A DNA stretch of 64,000 bases, from assembly GCA_025677815.1 (NCBI GenBank), contig JAIXMP010000023.1:678846-742845 (forward strand), given 5' to 3'. This document shows, piece by piece, positions 62,803 through 64,000 of the stretch. Position 1 is the first letter of the stretch. Every line of letters starts with the position of its first letter. The notes beneath the pieces are model-generated. The model saw nothing but the letters and a program-made list of their open reading frames with translations, was not told where the DNA came from and made no database searches. The translations under genes and the position numbers were made by a program. The stretch is from Phascolomyces articulosus (lineage: Eukaryota > Mucoromycota > Mucoromycetes > Mucorales > Lichtheimiaceae).

Positions 62803-63355
62803 TGTGGCATATTTACATATCCACACTTCCTCTCATATATATTATTACTGATTCTACTACATCGTGTTATCACAAATAATAAATAATAATATAAATAAAT
62901 AATATCGGTTGCCTCACATAATCCTCATTCCAATAATAATACAATAATAATGATCCTAGTATAATATCCTATACACAATAATTATCAAATAATATGCAAA
63001 TACTACCATACCTTCTCATTGTATGAGTAAGAGCATAAAAGTAATAATAATCATCCAATGACTAATGGTCAACAAATATAATTATATCTCCTCATGTTGT
63101 GTTATATCACTATGAACACCACCTATAATATATATTTGTTATATCAAACAAATGCAATATTAATAAACTACCATGATCAATGATTAAGTAGCATGGATAA
63201 GAAAATATATAAATACTGTACTTATAAAACTAGAATATAATTATCTTTATTATCATCTTTATCATTATAATAAATCTATATCGATTCTCACAAGACTTCT
63301 TCTGTCTCCATCTCTCTTTGTCATTAATTCTATTGTTAATTCTTATCCATACCAC
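62803..63355 (+). repeat. 3' LTR
   Basis: About 553 bp, TGTGGCATATTTACAT ... CTTATCCATACCAC. It differs from the 5' LTR by scattered substitutions and by loss of two AT-rich blocks (near ATAATATAATAATA and TATATGTACAACAA), so the insertion is not very recent. Confidence 0.92.
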
Positions 63356-63399
63356 CATTGCCTAAGTTTGTTATTGTTATTTGGGCAGTGGAGGAATTA

Positions 63400-64000
63400 G
63401 AAAGTATGCTAACACATGGCTAGCCCTGTTCATCCCCTTATTTTGTATATCTTTTAGTGTGTTCCCTAGTAAATGATATATAATTTTAGTTAAGCAAGAA
63501 AAAAGAATAAAAATTACTTTATCTTTTGTACAAATGAATAATTACCAAGCTTAATGTATAGTGGATATGCAAAGGATCTGCTATTACCAGTAACTACAGT
63601 TTCATCTGATGATAGCATTAGGGCCAAGACAATTATACCTACTGGAATTTTTACCTATAGCAGAAAGTAATGTTAAGATACTAATACTGGGATGCAATAA
63701 AAGTTATTGCACAAACATTCTTACCTGTAAGTCATTCCACTATTTTGCTGTGAAGATATCTTGTTCTACCTGCTTCCCATTTCTTTCCCAGGTTTTAGGC
63801 AAAAGTATAGTATTATCCCAAAACTCTTTATAGTTGAACAGAAGCTCACAAAGGTTTTTGATATCATAGTAAACAAGTTTAATGGTCCTATATGAGTCAT
63901 GAAAATCTTAAATACAACTGCTTGGAATACCATGAACATCAGTTATATCAAAGTCATATTTATAAAAAGGCTATATAGTAATAATAACAAGTTGTTACTT
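63400..64000 (-). pseudogene. Second Plavaka transposase copy, 3' end unseen (runs off both the reading and the window)
   Basis: Read on minus from 64000: FDITDVHGIPSSCI, a TAA, DFHDSYRTIKLVYYDIKNLC, ILLPKTWERNGKQ, FTAK, a TAG, WNDLQ, an intron (about 63725-63650), IPVGIIVLALMLSSDETVV and YPLYIKLGN, followed by a donor. It aligns throughout with 32940-33370 of the first copy. The two stops replace Gln (CAA) and Trp (TGG) of copy 1. This copy keeps the frame where copy 1 has an extra base. Confidence 0.8.

Larger units (their letters stand above)
56466..63355 (+). mobile_element. Full-length dead Ty3/Gypsy retrotransposon (chromovirus), about 6.9 kb
   Basis: It has two direct LTRs, a single gag-pol region with PR, RT, RNase H, integrase and a C-terminal chromodomain, and a polypurine tract (AGAAGGGGG) just before the 3' LTR. 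No matching 5-bp target duplication is visible (ACAAT before, CATTG after), and the primer-binding site after the 5' LTR does not show the usual TGG start. Confidence 0.92.

Overview
The window looks like nuclear DNA of an early-diverging filamentous fungus, most likely Mucoromycota (Mucorales-like). It is strongly AT-rich. Introns are short (mostly 50-150 bp, GTAAG/GTATG...TAG). Intact housekeeping genes (NOG1, HMG-CoA synthase, a GUCD1-type protein, a microsomal P450, a NAK-family kinase) sit between long gene-poor stretches and decayed transposons.

Layout. 1-992 (minus): 5' part of a secreted, His-rich repeat protein in which each exon is one repeat unit carrying a KR or RR site. 2958-5460 (minus): 11-exon cytochrome P450. 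6975-9344 (minus): decayed paralogue of the first repeat gene. 9345-13773: no gene seen. 13774-20448: compact host island with NOG1 (+), HMG-CoA synthase (-) and a GUCD1-like gene (-). 20700-29327: transposon graveyard holding a Mutator-like (MULE) transposase with a SWIM finger, a second MULE-type transposase with a downstream OTU-protease ORF, a subterminal-type repeat array and unrecognised broken ORFs. 29328-36388: a Plavaka (CACTA-type) DNA transposon with CACT-starting termini, its transposase on plus and a divergent Fic-domain-like gene on minus. 36390-40038: a broken Fanzor (eukaryotic TnpB-like, RNA-guided nuclease family) gene, followed by two degenerate tandem copies of its 3' end (39960-41000), the place where a Fanzor guide RNA would be expected. 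41001-46680: gene desert. 46681-49470 (minus): intact Ark/Prk/AAK1-type kinase. 50742-55260: remnants of an HMG-like gene, a solo LTR, a KDZ-transposase N-terminus and a Gag-like ORF. 56466-63355: a full-length dead Ty3/Gypsy chromovirus with both LTRs and a roughly 470-bp nested insertion. 63400-64000 (minus): start of a second Plavaka transposase copy running out of the window.

The host genes are not an operon or pathway; they are separate single genes. The most notable contents are the decayed Fanzor locus with its duplicated 3' region, the Plavaka element carrying a Fic-like passenger, the exon-per-repeat secreted precursor family, and the nonsense codons of the elements: those that can be checked against a paralogue or family consensus fit C-to-T (or complementary G-to-A) transitions, as RIP-like or deamination decay would leave. 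No tRNA, rRNA or CRISPR array was found. Exon boundaries were placed by eye from splice consensus, reading-frame continuity and family alignment from memory; no database search was run.
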